Below are positions 51,324 to 62,472 of a DNA stretch of 64,000 nt, one piece after another. Numbering within the stretch: position 1 is the first letter of the stretch; every line of letters begins with the position of its first letter. Under the pieces are notes generated by a model that worked only from the letters and a program-made list of their open reading frames with translations, was not told the DNA's origin and did not search any database. Source of the stretch: Marichromatium bheemlicum (GTDB lineage Bacteria > Pseudomonadota > Gammaproteobacteria > Chromatiales > Chromatiaceae); the NCBI RefSeq assembly GCF_012276755.1, contig NZ_JAAXKX010000001.1, forward strand, positions 186,001 to 250,000, read 5' to 3'. The position numbers and the translations under genes are program-made.

Positions 51324-52937
51324 ATGAACCCGTTCTCGCTGCTGCACCTCTCCTCCGGGCCGATCCGCAACCGTCTGCTGCGCGATCTCATCCTGCTGGT
51401 CGCCGGCACCGTCGGCCTACTGGTGCTGATCAACGTGCTGCTGATCGACGACATCAAGCACGACCTCGCCGGCAACCGTATCGAATCGGCCTCGGCGCTG
51501 GTACGCGACGAGGTCCGCGGCCTGCTCCTCCCGGTGCAGCAACAACTGCTGATCGTACGCGACGGCATGGAAAGCGCCGGGCTCGGCCCACTCGACGAAC
51601 GGGCGCTCAACGAGCGTCTCACCCCTATCCTCGCCCACATGCCCCAGGTCGCCGGCGCCATCGAGGCCGGTGCCGACGGCGCCGAGTACTTCCTCGGGCG
51701 CACCCGTGAGGGTTGGCTGACCCGAGTGCGCGACCCCAAGGATCCACAACAGCTACGCATCACCCACTGGGACGCCCAGCTCCAGCCACACGAGCAGCGA
51801 GAACAGAGCAGCGACTACGACCCCCGTAACCGCCCCTGGTATCGCAACGCCGCCGCCAACCCCGACACCCTGGTGTGGAGCGCCCCCTACATCTTCGCCT
51901 CGCTCGGCGTGCCCGGCACCACCGTCGCCATCGCCCGCGAACAACAGGGCGAACTGCGGGTGAGCGCACTCGACATCACCCTAGAGCGCATCGTCGGCAC
52001 CATCGCTCAACTCGAACTGCCACCCGGTGGCTACGGCTTCCTGTTCAACAACGACGGTGGCGTCTTCGTCCCCTCGGCCGAGGCGCGCAACGACTACGCC
52101 AGCAACCATGTCGCCAGCTTCTTCTCCGCCCACGAACGCCTCGGCGGACCGCTGGCCTTCGACGCCGTGGCCGCCTGGAAGGCCGCCGGGCGCCCGGACG
52201 AGGGGCTGGTGCGCTTTCGCAGCGACGGGCGCATGTGGTGGGGCGGCTTCCGCCCGCTGACCGATCACCCCGAGGGCGCCTGGGTCGCCGTCGCGCTGCC
52301 GGTCTCGGCCACCCTCACCATCCTCCAGAGCCGCTGGCACATCGTTGCGCTCACTGCGCTCGCCATCCTCGCCGCCAGCCTCACCATGGCCTCGGTGGTG
52401 GTACGCAAGTACAGTCGCCAGCTGCGCGACCTGCCCCGCCTCACCATCGACCGCCGCCACCCCCAACAAGACCTGCGCGAACTCATCCGTGGCGGCGAAG
52501 GCGCGCACCTGGAGTTCAAGTCCACCATGCGGATGAACCTCCACACCAAGACCCCTGGCAAGGAGATCGAACTGGCCTGGCTCAAGGGAGTGACCGCCTT
52601 CCTCAACACCGAGGGTGGCATCCTGCTGATGGGCGTGGCCGACGACGGCACCCTGCTCGGCATGGAGGCCGACAAGTTCGACAACGAGGACAAGTGCCAA
52701 CTGCACTTCAAGAACCTGCTCAACCAGCACCTCGGCCCCGAATACGCCCGCTACGTGCGCTTCTTCCTCCTCGACCTCGACGGTGTGCGCATCGGCGCGG
52801 TCGAGTGCGAACGCGCCGATGCGCCGGTATTCCTCCACGACGACAAGAAGCGCGAGCTGTTCATCATCCGCAGCGGCCCCTCCAACATCGAGCTGTCGAT
52901 CAGCCGCGCACTGAAGTACATCCGCACCCGTTTCTGA
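51324..52937 (+). CDS. Transmembrane Cache receptor fused to a Schlafen-type AlbA_2 domain
   Basis: A 537-residue protein with an unusual architecture. TM1 (21-41) and TM2 (339-360) enclose a periplasmic dCache_1-type sensor. Its signature DYDPRNRPWYRNA (164-176) is typical of ligand-binding Cache domains. The cytoplasmic part (about 387-515) is an AlbA_2/Schlafen domain: GEGAHLEFKSTMRMN, AFLNTEGGILLMGVADDG and LFIIRSGPSN. AlbA_2 domains bind nucleic acid or nucleotide, and some Schlafen relatives are RNases; no catalytic claim can be made here. It replaces the usual kinase, GGDEF or chemotaxis output. It follows a c-di-GMP enzyme gene by 30 bases. Confidence 0.82.
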   Translation: MNPFSLLHLSSGPIRNRLLRDLILLVAGTVGLLVLINVLLIDDIKHDLAGNRIESASALVRDEVRGLLLPVQQQLLIVRDGMESAGLGPLDERALNERLTPILAHMPQVAGAIEAGADGAEYFLGRTREGWLTRVRDPKDPQQLRITHWDAQLQPHEQREQSSDYDPRNRPWYRNAAANPDTLVWSAPYIFASLGVPGTTVAIAREQQGELRVSALDITLERIVGTIAQLELPPGGYGFLFNNDGGVFVPSAEARNDYASNHVASFFSAHERLGGPLAFDAVAAWKAAGRPDEGLVRFRSDGRMWWGGFRPLTDHPEGAWVAVALPVSATLTILQSRWHIVALTALAILAASLTMASVVVRKYSRQLRDLPRLTIDRRHPQQDLRELIRGGEGAHLEFKSTMRMNLHTKTPGKEIELAWLKGVTAFLNTEGGILLMGVADDGTLLGMEADKFDNEDKCQLHFKNLLNQHLGPEYARYVRFFLLDLDGVRIGAVECERADAPVFLHDDKKRELFIIRSGPSNIELSISRALKYIRTRF

Positions 52938-53074
52938 GTCCGGCCTCCACAATCTTTCCGCAATCGCTGCACCGAACCTGCACGCGCGCCACCTAACCTG
53001 AAGGTGTCGGAGCAAACGGGCTCCACCGCCGCCAAGCGGCGCGCCCATTCCAACCAGCAGGAGCGCAGAAGATC

Positions 53075-53659
53075 ATGAACACCCGACTCGACACCCGCCG
53101 CATCCGTGGCATCGCAATCGCCGTCGGCCTCGTCATCGCCGCCCCGGTCGCACTCGCCATGCCCTTCGGTCCCGGCTACGGCTATGCCCCCGGCGACGAG
53201 CTACCCATGCCCATGGCCCGCATGGCCGACCGCTTCGACCTCGATGAGGCCCAGCGCGAACAGCTTCGTACCATCATCGACGAGGCGCGCCAGACCCGTG
53301 AACAGCAGCGCCTCGAGGTTCGCAAGCAGATCAACGACATCCTCACCGACGCACAACGCACCGAGCGCGACCGACTCAGCGAGCGACGTATCGAACGGCG
53401 CGTCGACCGACTCGACAGACGTGTCGACCTGAGTGCCGAACAGGCCAAAACACTCACCGAACTGTTCCAGCGCCAACACCAGCAGCTCGACCTCACCCGC
53501 ACCGAGCTGCGCGAGGCGGTCGCCGAGATCCTCACCGAGGAGCAGCGCGCCGCCCTCGACACCCCGATGCCGCGAGGCGGATACCATCACCCGATGCGCC
53601 ACTACGGCCCAATGCATGGTGGCTATCCGATGATGCCCGGTGATTGCGACCGGTTCTGA
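53075..53659 (+). CDS. Spy/CpxP-like periplasmic protein
   Basis: A 194-residue exported protein. A signal peptide (about 1-28, ending PVALA) precedes a helical domain with LTxxQ-type repeats (LDEAQREQL, LTDAQRTER, LSAEQAKTL, LTEEQRAAL). The tail is rich in Gly, His, Met and Pro (HHPMRHYGPMHGGYPMMPG), perhaps a metal-binding site. Spy and CpxP are periplasmic chaperones or stress modulators of envelope two-component systems. CAGGAG precedes the ATG, and a strong terminator follows. Confidence 0.82.
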   Translation: MNTRLDTRRIRGIAIAVGLVIAAPVALAMPFGPGYGYAPGDELPMPMARMADRFDLDEAQREQLRTIIDEARQTREQQRLEVRKQINDILTDAQRTERDRLSERRIERRVDRLDRRVDLSAEQAKTLTELFQRQHQQLDLTRTELREAVAEILTEEQRAALDTPMPRGGYHHPMRHYGPMHGGYPMMPGDCDRF

Positions 53660-53680
53660 CCTCTCACCCAATCACTGCAC

Positions 53681-53719
53681 AATAAAATCGGCGCGCCTTA
53701 ATGACGCGCCGATTTTATT
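53681..53719 (+). terminator. Strong bidirectional intrinsic terminator
   Basis: A perfect 15-bp stem AATAAAATCGGCGCG / CGCGCCGATTTTATT with a nine-base loop, continued by TTTG. The A-rich left arm and T-rich right arm let it work on both strands. It separates the Spy-like gene from the low-GC patch and CRISPR locus. Confidence 0.85.
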
Positions 53720-54274
53720 TTGAAGCAAAAAAAATTTTATTGATCCAAAGATTCTTTGTAATCTTCTCTCGGGTAGAGAGAGCACACTTTAATTCTCAAT
53801 ACCAATCGACGCACTCATCTTTTCTTTAATCATCAAAGAGCCACACTCAACACCCAGTCCATTATTGACGACCCAAGCCCCAGGGCTATCGCAGGGCCAT
53901 CGCATCAAGGATCTCTAATATTGAAATGCGCTAATATCTTTAGATATCAGTATATTGTCACCAAATTGCATCGAAACCCCGTCGTTACTCTCACGAAAGA
54001 TCTCGGACTGCGCAAGACAAGATCCACAACTGGAGCGAGGCTTCGTCTTGATCATGGCGCCAAGAAGCAAGCCTTCGGCGAAACCTCGTCTTGACAAACG
54101 AGCGCCGAACTCTCTATCGCATTGAATTATATAAAATATAAGCAATGTCGAATATTAAGAGTGCTTGATGCGATAGCCCTGAGGGCTATCGCATCACCCT
54201 TTCCTAATATTCTGTTTCCTGGAAGGTGTTGATGCGATAGCCCTGCGTAGCGCTTTGCTGGCCTGCGCATACAG
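53720..54274. other. Low-GC patch between the terminator and the CRISPR trailer end
   Basis: About 550 bases that are clearly richer in A and T than the rest of the window. No convincing gene; the longest minus-strand frame (53915-54145, 76 codons) has no ribosome site and matches no family I know. A 15-bp motif, AGGGCTATCGCATCA, occurs several times in direct and inverted form, and two copies are followed by similar CTAATATT sequence (53893-53922 and 54182-54210). Confidence 0.6.
54166..54196. repeat. Perfect 31-bp palindrome built from a recurring 15-bp motif
   Basis: TGATGCGATAGCCCT (54166-54180), one base, then its exact complement AGGGCTATCGCATCA (54182-54196). Further copies are AGGGCTATCGC (53882-53892, partial), AGGGCCATCGCATCA (53893-53907, one mismatch) and TGATGCGATAGCCCT (54230-54244). 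The inverted pair at 53893 and 54166 would bound about 290 bases of low-GC DNA. Confidence 0.8.
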
Positions 54275-57200
54275 GCTTCAATCCTTGTTGTAGTGGATTG
54301 AGCATTGCGGCGCGGGGCAGTGCCTGGCGGGGGATCGAGCCATCGAGGTTTCAATCCTTGTTGTAGTGGATTGAGCATTGCGGCCTATCGTTGGAACCCG
54401 GAGGCCAGGTGGTGGACCCGTTTCAATCCTTGTTGTAGTGGATTGAGCATTGCGGCGCCAGGACTTATGGGTCAGGTTAGTAGGCTAGACTCGTTTCAAT
54501 CCTTGTTGTAGTGGATTGAGCATTGCGGCTTCGGCATAAACCTATGGGGCCGCCAGACTACCGGCGTTTCAATCCTTGTTGTAGTGGATTGAGCATTGCG
54601 GCCGTAGCACGGCTCCACAAAGGGCGCGCCGGGGTGCGTTTCAATCCTTGTTGTAGTGGATTGAGCATTGCGGCGCCGCTTACGACTCATGTTGATGAGC
54701 GCCTGTGCATGTTTCAATCCTTGTTGTAGTGGATTGAGCATTGCGGCCGTCTGCCAACGTTTTGAGCCTGGATCATGCACTGGGTTTCAATCCTTGTTGT
54801 AGTGGATTGAGCATTGCGGCTTGATACTGTTGGCGCTGTTACGGGGCATGATCCAAAGTTTCAATCCTTGTTGTAGTGGATTGAGCATTGCGGCGCCGCT
54901 TTTGGTCCGGGGTCGGTTGGCCTTATTGCTGTTTCAATCCTTGTTGTAGTGGATTGAGCATTGCGGCGCTCCCGGGGACCACTGTAGTGGTCCTCCACCA
55001 CGGTTTCAATCCTTGTTGTAGTGGATTGAGCATTGCGGCCTGCAAGCGGCGGCGACCGTGGACATCAGCGATGTGTTTCAATCCTTGTTGTAGTGGATTG
55101 AGCATTGCGGCTGTGCTGCCGGTGTTGGCCGTGGAGGCTGCCGGCAAGTTTCAATCCTTGTTGTAGTGGATTGAGCATTGCGGCAATCTGTTGCTTAGAC
55201 GCAGTGATATTAGCATTAGAGGGTTTCAATCCTTGTTGTAGTGGATTGAGCATTGCGGCTCGCCAAGGCGTGGCGCTTCTGGTGCTCCGGTTACGGGTTT
55301 CAATCCTTGTTGTAGTGGATTGAGCATTGCGGCAGGATCAGACAAGTCAAGGATCTCTTCTGGCTTGGTGTTTCAATCCTTGTTGTAGTGGATTGAGCAT
55401 TGCGGCGATCCAAGAGGACGTCTCTGGCAGCTGTGACCTCGAGTTTCAATCCTTGTTGTAGTGGATTGAGCATTGCGGCCTTGTTGAGCTGATCCATGAG
55501 GGGAAGGATGAATATGTTTCAATCCTTGTTGTAGTGGATTGAGCATTGCGGCCCCGTGAAGATGGCGGCACTTGCCTTCGTGGCCGAGTTTCAATCCTTG
55601 TTGTAGTGGATTGAGCATTGCGGCCGCAGAGATCCTTTCGCTGCTCGACGAATTGTTGCTGTTTCAATCCTTGTTGTAGTGGATTGAGCATTGCGGCCCC
55701 CAATCAGTGATCTGTCGACCATTGATCGTTAGTAGTTTCAATCCTTGTTGTAGTGGATTGAGCATTGCGGCGGGCCACATCTTGCGGTGGCGGTTCTATG
55801 ACGTCACGTTTCAATCCTTGTTGTAGTGGATTGAGCATTGCGGCGCGCCGTGTGGGCGTGGCGCGCGCCCGCCGCCGGTGTTTCAATCCTTGTTGTAGTG
55901 GATTGAGCATTGCGGCGCAGCTCGGCAAGATCGTGCTGCACCTGACTGAGGCGTTTCAATCCTTGTTGTAGTGGATTGAGCATTGCGGCACTCGATAGGA
56001 TATTGTGTGTATTGGACACCCGCTTGTTTCAATCCTTGTTGTAGTGGATTGAGCATTGCGGCGATTGCGTAACACACAAGGAAACCAATACTTGTGGTGT
56101 TTCAATCCTTGTTGTAGTGGATTGAGCATTGCGGCGATACCGCGCTACGGTTGATTTGTCGCGGAGGTAACGCGTTTCAATCCTTGTTGTAGTGGATTGA
56201 GCATTGCGGCTGCCCAGGGATCTCGGCCCCCTTCATAGCGTATCCGAGTTTCAATCCTTGTTGTAGTGGATTGAGCATTGCGGCAGATCCAGCCGGGCCG
56301 GGTTGGTGCCCTCGGACGGAGTTTCAATCCTTGTTGTAGTGGATTGAGCATTGCGGCACGCAGTGCTTGAGGATACGCTGGAAGCGGGTGTCGTTTCAAT
56401 CCTTGTTGTAGTGGATTGAGCATTGCGGCCTTGTGCTGTTGAAGGCAAAGCGTGTAGCCGTAGGCGTTTCAATCCTTGTTGTAGTGGATTGAGCATTGCG
56501 GCCGGTGTGGGACCACGCCAGCGCCGTATAGCAGTTGGGGTTTCAATCCTTGTTGTAGTGGATTGAGCATTGCGGCTACCCACCGTAATCCGCTTCACAC
56601 ACGCCGGTAACGTTTCAATCCTTGTTGTAGTGGATTGAGCATTGCGGCTGTTCTTCGATCCGCCGATTGGCGTCAGCCATGTTCAGTTTCAATCCTTGTT
56701 GTAGTGGATTGAGCATTGCGGCACGATGGCGCTTATCCACCGGTCGGGCGTGACCATGGTTTCAATCCTTGTTGTAGTGGATTGAGCATTGCGGCACGCT
56801 GGCCGTAGTCGAACGTGACCGCGTGGACATGTTTCAATCCTTGTTGTAGTGGATTGAGCATTGCGGCTACACACCAGTGGGGTCGCCAGGGTGACGACCC
56901 CGAGTTTCAATCCTTGTTGTAGTGGATTGAGCATTGCGGCCCGATGCGGAAACGCGGGTCTAGCCGTGTGGTTACATGTTTCAATCCTTGTTGTAGTGGA
57001 TTGAGCATTGCGGCCGCCGGTCTTTCGTTTCGCCCCAATACCGTTGTGGGGTTTCAATCCTTGTTGTAGTGGATTGAGCATTGCGGCATGACAATCAGCC
57101 ACCGTCGACAATCCCGCACCATGAGTTTCAATCCTTGTTGTAGTGGATTGAGCATTGCGGCAGCGAGCCGAGGCCTAGAGCCCAGTTAGCTGTCGAGGGT

Positions 57201-57308
57201 TTCAATCCTTGTTGTAGTGGATTGAGCATTGCGGCCTCGCGCAGCGCTGAGAGGCCGGTGACCGGGTCTTCGTTTCAATCCTTGTTGTAGTGGATTGAGC
57301 ATTGCGGC
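54275..57308 (-). CRISPR. CRISPR array: 42 repeats of 37 bp, 41 spacers
   Basis: Repeats start every 72-75 bases from 54275 to 57272, with spacers of 35-38 bases. On the plus strand they begin GTTTCAATCCTTGTTG and end GATTGAGCATTGCGGC. Read on the minus strand the repeat ends ATTGAAAC, the 8-base handle known from type I-B and related systems, and TCAATCC / GGATTGA can pair. All repeats look identical except the one at 54275, whose second base is C. This marks 54275 as the old, trailer end. The leader and cas genes lie to the right, so the array is transcribed leftwards. Confidence 0.98.
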
Positions 57309-57480
57309 CGCAAATTCTCCAAAAAAACATAAAATTCAGTTACATAACCCTGAAAAACAAGTGCTCTAAAAGTGCGTTTCAGAGTGGAAATCGGCTGAAA
57401 AACACCTGAAAAAAGCGCTCCCTGCATCGAAAAAACTCAAAAAATATCAAAATACTCAAAGACTTGCAGCGCCCACGCGA
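57309..57480 (-). promoter_or_regulatory. CRISPR leader
   Basis: 172 bases of A/T-rich DNA between the newest repeat and the cas4 stop codon, as expected of a leader that holds the array promoter and the integration signals. The motif CTGAAAAA (TTTTTCAG on the transcribed strand) occurs three times, at 57350, 57395 and 57406. No clear -35/-10 pair can be assigned. Confidence 0.8.
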
Positions 57481-59367
<1,887 letters not shown>

Positions 59368-59437
59368 CGATCGACTCCCGGGCACAGGCCCGAACAACGC
59401 TCAGCCAAGCAGTGATGGGGCACACCGCCCCAAGACG

Positions 59438-60124
59438 TCACTCGCTGGCGACGAGACAGCCATAGCCATGGCTGACGGCGTGCCCACAGGCCACGCCGTC
59501 GGGCAGCACGGCGTTGGTGGCGAACTCACCGACCAACCCGAGCAACCGCTCGCCCTTGTAGTGACAGGTGCGCTGGCGGTGGGCGATAAAGGTCACATAG
59601 AGCCGCTCCGGGAAGGTGACCCCCAGACCGCGCAGCATCATCAGCAGGCTCGCAGTCAGCAACCGCTCGCACTCACGGCGCTGGGCCGGCGCGCCGAGCT
59701 GGCGATAGCGCCGATAGTTCTCCTGGTTGAACAGCAGCACCGGGGTGTCGAACCGATAGCGCAGCAGCCGCTGCGCCACGCCGAAGGTCCCGGTCCCGGC
59801 GCGTACCGTGGCATCGGTCACCTGTACCGGCTCGTCGCCGAGGCGCAGCCTCAGATCGAGCCAGGGCAGATCGAGTAACCGTTGCACCGCCTCGGCCCAG
59901 CCCACCACCAGTCCCTGCCCCGCGTGCCAGCGATACTGCACCCGAGGGTAGCGAAAGAGCGGCCGACCGGTGGCCGGGTCGTGCTGGTGGAAGAGCGCGT
60001 CCTCGCGAAAGGCGTTACCCAACGCACCGCGTAACTGGCGGATACGCGGCTCGGCCTCGCCGCTGAGTTCGCGATCCCAGCGCAGACCGATCCGAGCCTG
60101 GGGGATCTCGGCTAGAAGATGCAT
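59438..60124 (-). CDS. cas6: CRISPR RNA endonuclease Cas6 (Cas6b-like)
   Basis: A 228-residue RAMP protein. The first part has LRGALGNAFREDALFHQHD and FRYPRVQYRW, and the C-terminus carries the glycine-rich loop SHGYGCLVAS. This fits the Cas6 family of type I-B/III systems that cuts pre-crRNA in the repeats. Histidines that might act in catalysis include those in LFHQHD. It overlaps the end of cas3 by 13 bases. Its position between cas3 and cas1 is not the usual one for I-B. Confidence 0.82.
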   Translation of the reverse strand: MHLLAEIPQARIGLRWDRELSGEAEPRIRQLRGALGNAFREDALFHQHDPATGRPLFRYPRVQYRWHAGQGLVVGWAEAVQRLLDLPWLDLRLRLGDEPVQVTDATVRAGTGTFGVAQRLLRYRFDTPVLLFNQENYRRYRQLGAPAQRRECERLLTASLLMMLRGLGVTFPERLYVTFIAHRQRTCHYKGERLLGLVGEFATNAVLPDGVACGHAVSHGYGCLVASE

Positions 60125-62472
60125 GATGACTCCTCGATGGGTAGTGCGACGAAGCCGGCGGCGCGATCATAGGTCGCGGGACCGGCCTCGATACGGTTGA
60201 TCTCGTCGCGGTCGACCCCCTCGCCATCGCGAACATGGACCTGGATCACCCGCTCGTGGAAGGCGCGTTTGAAGGCGCGGAAAGCGCGTTTCTGCTCGGC
60301 CGGTCCGAGCGTCGGATCATCGCGCAGGGCGCGATAGCGCGCCCACAGCCGGGCATCGGCGGGGCGACGCACCACGAACAACGCCACCAGTGCCGGCGCC
60401 GACTCGATCAGCCGAAAGCCTTGCTCGACCCCGAGCAGATCACCGCGCGCGAGCAGCTCGTCGACCCGCGTCTGGTCCTGACGCGCCCAACAACCGCTGA
60501 AATAATCCTGGCTGAGGCTGAGGAACTCGGCCTCGTCCCAGTAGGCGCGCGTGCCCAGACACTCCTGGGTGACATCGATCAGCGCCGCGTCGTAGACACG
60601 CCGCCACAGCGGCTCGCCGGGGCTGGCATCGGCACGTGTGGCGCACAGCTGCCACAGATGCACCTCGCCGGCGCCATCGGCCTCGGCGTGACGGTTACAG
60701 CGACCGGCGGCCTGGATGATCGAGTCGAGCGGCGCCAGGTCGCGATGCACCACCGGAAAGCTGAGGTCCACCCCGGCCTCGACGAGTTGGGTGGCGACCA
60801 CCACTACGGGCTCGCCACGCGCGCGCAGGCGTTGGATCAGACGAATCCGCGCGCGGCGGTCGAACGGGGTGAGATCGGTCGAGAGCGCCACCAGCGGCCG
60901 TCCCGAGAGGCGCTCGCGCAGCTGCACGAACAGCGCTCGCACCGCCCGGCGACGATTGAGCACCACCAGGGTGGCGCGCCGATCATCGGCCAGCACCGCT
61001 GCCAACCGCTCACCGAAGGCATCGAGGGTGAGCGGCTCGCGGTGATGGGCATGGAGCCGGGTGCGGGCGAGCGCGCGGAAGTGGGCCTCGTGGTCGGGCA
61101 ACAGCTCGACCGCGTCACCTGGGCGGAAGATCAGCGGCCGGGTCGCGGTGAGCAGCACGATGCGCGCACCATAGACACGCGCGGCGGTCATGAACAACTG
61201 CCGTAGCGCCGCCCAGTAACGCAGCGGCAGCGCCTGCACCTCGTCGAGCAGGATCAGCGCGCCGGTCAGCTGACCGGCACGCTTGAGGTTGGCGTTGCGC
61301 GGACTGAGCAGGGTGTGGAGCAGTTGATGGAAGGTCGTCACCACCAGCTCGCTCTGCCAGGTCTCGACCAGCAGGGCGCCGGCGCCATCGGCCTCGTACT
61401 CGTTCTCGGCGTCGCGATAGCGCGGTTCGCTGAGGTGATGGTGCTTGAGCAGCAGGTCCTCGCGTGCGTCCAGCCCGGACTCGGCGAGCACACCACGCAG
61501 CACCGCATGGTTCTGATCGATCACCGAGGTGAACGGCAGACAGTAGATGATGCGGGGCGCCACCGCGTCGCGCTGCTCGATCAACGCCCGCAACCGCAGC
61601 GCGGCATCGAGCAGGCTCAGGGTCTTGCCCGCCCCGGTCGGCGCGGTCAGGGTCAGCAGCGGCGCCTCGGGGTGCGCCGCCCAGGTGGCGGCGACGGCCT
61701 CGGCGATCCGCGCACGACGGGCATCGAGCGAGTCGGGCGCGGGCGCGGGCTCGAAGTGGCGCGCCTTGTAGCGGCGAACCGCATCGACCGGCAACGACTG
61801 ACGCCACCGCGGCGCCCCGGCCAGGGCGGTATCGGTCTTGTCCAGCGCCAGCAGCGCGCCGAACCCGGCGAGCAGCGTCAACGCCTCGTCGAGCGCGGTG
61901 AAGGCACGACGCAGTCGCGAACCGGCCACCGCCCGCCCGCGCAGTCCCGCCTCGATCGTCTCGGGGTCGGGGACCGACAGCGGCGCGGTGAGCTGGAGCC
62001 GCTCCAGCAGCCAGCCATGGATGCCCGCCAGATCGAGCGCGCCGAGCTGGGTGCGCAACACGCAATCGGGCTCGGCGAACGCGGCACGGGTCCGCGCCAG
62101 GAGCTGCGACCAGTGATCGAAGGTGAGTGCGCCATGATGGCGCCGCACCGCGATGAACAACGCCAGCCGCTGCCACAACGGCCAGTCGAGCGCACCGCTG
62201 TAGTGCCAGGCGAGCAAGGCGCCCAACTCGGCATGATGACTGAGCGCCGAGCGGCGCCCCCGGCCGAGCAGATAGTCCTGGAACCAGGGGGTCGCCTTGC
62301 CGATGTCGTGGAACAGGCCAGCGTGATAGGCGAGCGCACGGATCTCGGGGCACGCGCCGGGGGCGATGCTCGCCGCCGCGCGCTCGGCGACCCGCTGCAG
62401 ATGCGCGGGCAGCGGGTCGCCCGGGTGGGCCAGGGTCTCAGAGAAAGGCGATGGTCTCGGTGTCGCGGACAT
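60112..62472 (-). CDS. cas3: CRISPR effector nuclease-helicase Cas3
   Basis: A 786-residue Cas3 with both activities. The HD nuclease (about 1-230) shows His50, His55-Asp56 in GLFHDIGKATPW and His79-His80 in LSHHAE. The SF2 helicase has TAPTGAGKT (277-284), DEVQ (410-413) and VATQLVEAGVDLSFP plus QAAGRCNRH. It is recruited by Cascade to degrade target DNA. The start at 62472 overlaps the cas5 end by 35 bases; a more upstream start is possible. Confidence 0.94.
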   Translation of the reverse strand: MSATPRPSPFSETLAHPGDPLPAHLQRVAERAAASIAPGACPEIRALAYHAGLFHDIGKATPWFQDYLLGRGRRSALSHHAELGALLAWHYSGALDWPLWQRLALFIAVRRHHGALTFDHWSQLLARTRAAFAEPDCVLRTQLGALDLAGIHGWLLERLQLTAPLSVPDPETIEAGLRGRAVAGSRLRRAFTALDEALTLLAGFGALLALDKTDTALAGAPRWRQSLPVDAVRRYKARHFEPAPAPDSLDARRARIAEAVAATWAAHPEAPLLTLTAPTGAGKTLSLLDAALRLRALIEQRDAVAPRIIYCLPFTSVIDQNHAVLRGVLAESGLDAREDLLLKHHHLSEPRYRDAENEYEADGAGALLVETWQSELVVTTFHQLLHTLLSPRNANLKRAGQLTGALILLDEVQALPLRYWAALRQLFMTAARVYGARIVLLTATRPLIFRPGDAVELLPDHEAHFRALARTRLHAHHREPLTLDAFGERLAAVLADDRRATLVVLNRRRAVRALFVQLRERLSGRPLVALSTDLTPFDRRARIRLIQRLRARGEPVVVVATQLVEAGVDLSFPVVHRDLAPLDSIIQAAGRCNRHAEADGAGEVHLWQLCATRADASPGEPLWRRVYDAALIDVTQECLGTRAYWDEAEFLSLSQDYFSGCWARQDQTRVDELLARGDLLGVEQGFRLIESAPALVALFVVRRPADARLWARYRALRDDPTLGPAEQKRAFRAFKRAFHERVIQVHVRDGEGVDRDEINRIEAGPATYDRAAGFVALPIEESSCIF

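Noticed and set aside
53915-54145. A 76-codon minus-strand frame in the low-GC patch
   Set aside because: No ribosome site, no recognisable domain, and composition of random AT-rich DNA; kept only as a remark in the region entry.
54305-57111. Many reading frames of 60-140 codons on both strands within the array
   Set aside because: They are translations of CRISPR repeats, recognisable by recurring peptides such as FNPCCSGLSIAA, NAQSTTTRIET and MLNPLQQGLK every about 24 residues.
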